Source: Sycon ciliatum
Taxonomy: Eukaryota; Porifera; Calcarea; Leucosolenida; Sycettidae
Assembly: GCF_964019385.1 (NCBI RefSeq)
Contig: NC_088645.1
Coordinates: 27,780,834 to 27,844,833, forward strand
Direction of reading: 5' to 3'
Length of the DNA: 64,000 bases
Shown here: positions 63,891 to 64,000 of the stretch, in pieces
Position numbering within the stretch: the first letter of the stretch is position 1
How the letters are laid out: every line of letters starts with the position of its first letter
Translations under genes and position numbers: made by a program
Notes under the pieces: model-generated
What the model was told of the DNA's origin: nothing
Seen by the model: only the letters and a program-made list of their open reading frames with translations
Databases searched by the model: none

Positions 63891-64000
63891 ATAGCCAGCA
63901 ATCGCATGTCATCACGTACATTCAAAATAAACATAATTTTGCTATAAATCGACCTTTTTTTTCAGCATCACTTTTCAACGAGGACGAAGCAAAGTCGGCC

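Overview
This is nuclear DNA of a eukaryote, most likely an invertebrate metazoan. The basis is spliced exons with GT/AG borders, APE-type non-LTR retrotransposons of the CR1/L2 and Jockey groups, many TA-, TTA- and 8-bp-TSD miniature transposons, tRNA-like B boxes, long CA/TC/TG microsatellites and a 50-bp satellite. I cannot name the species. A RAG1-like zinc region and a cysteine-rich C-terminal domain are, as far as I know, typical of multicopy genes in cnidarians, sponges and molluscs. There is no complete host gene. A few host-like exons are visible, and the rest is a dense, nested record of transposition.

Layout. 0-4.4 kb: a retroelement ORF1 fragment, a foldback hairpin, and a broken minus-strand gene with a RAG1-type zinc-binding/RING N-terminus, split by a truncated retrotransposon (RT1). 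4.4-9.7 kb: an apparently full-length RT1 with intact endonuclease/RT ORF and two ORF1-type frames. 9.7-19 kb: hAT-like, Tigger-like and Harbinger-like elements, two exons of a cysteine-rich gene, a YR-retroelement remnant, foldbacks and a tRNA-like sequence. 19-27 kb: mostly featureless AT-rich DNA with several MITEs and hairpins and one degraded reading frame. 27-31 kb: repeat R2 in inverted orientation to its 16-17 kb copy, followed by a 53-bp minisatellite of about 27 units.

30-50 kb: a repeat-on-repeat region. A block (called S1 plus R1 here) is tandemly duplicated (about 32.7-39.55 and 39.8-44.9 kb). It carries nested insertions whose empty sites survive in the sister copy: a hAT-like element with a perfect 8-bp TSD and, in the sister copy, a textbook hAT excision footprint; a second hAT MITE; a TA-flanked CAG-ended MITE; and three different CR1/L2-group retrotransposons (RT2, RT3, RT4). 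Another RT1 fragment ends this region.

50-64 kb: an unusual MITE with 7-bp TSDs, present as a head-to-head pair nested in another MITE and as a third copy; a colour-code-like ACCGTATTTTT MITE containing a 103-bp array; several putative minus-strand exons, one encoding a clear transmembrane helix; two long foldbacks; the 50-bp satellite with a 250-bp higher-order period; and a hAT MITE.

The element families interact. R1 is the recurrent landing site, CR1/L2-group 3' ends sit on the duplication boundaries, and nested insertions give a relative order of events. Coordinates of repeats are read by eye and may be off by a few bases; those of TSDs were counted base by base.
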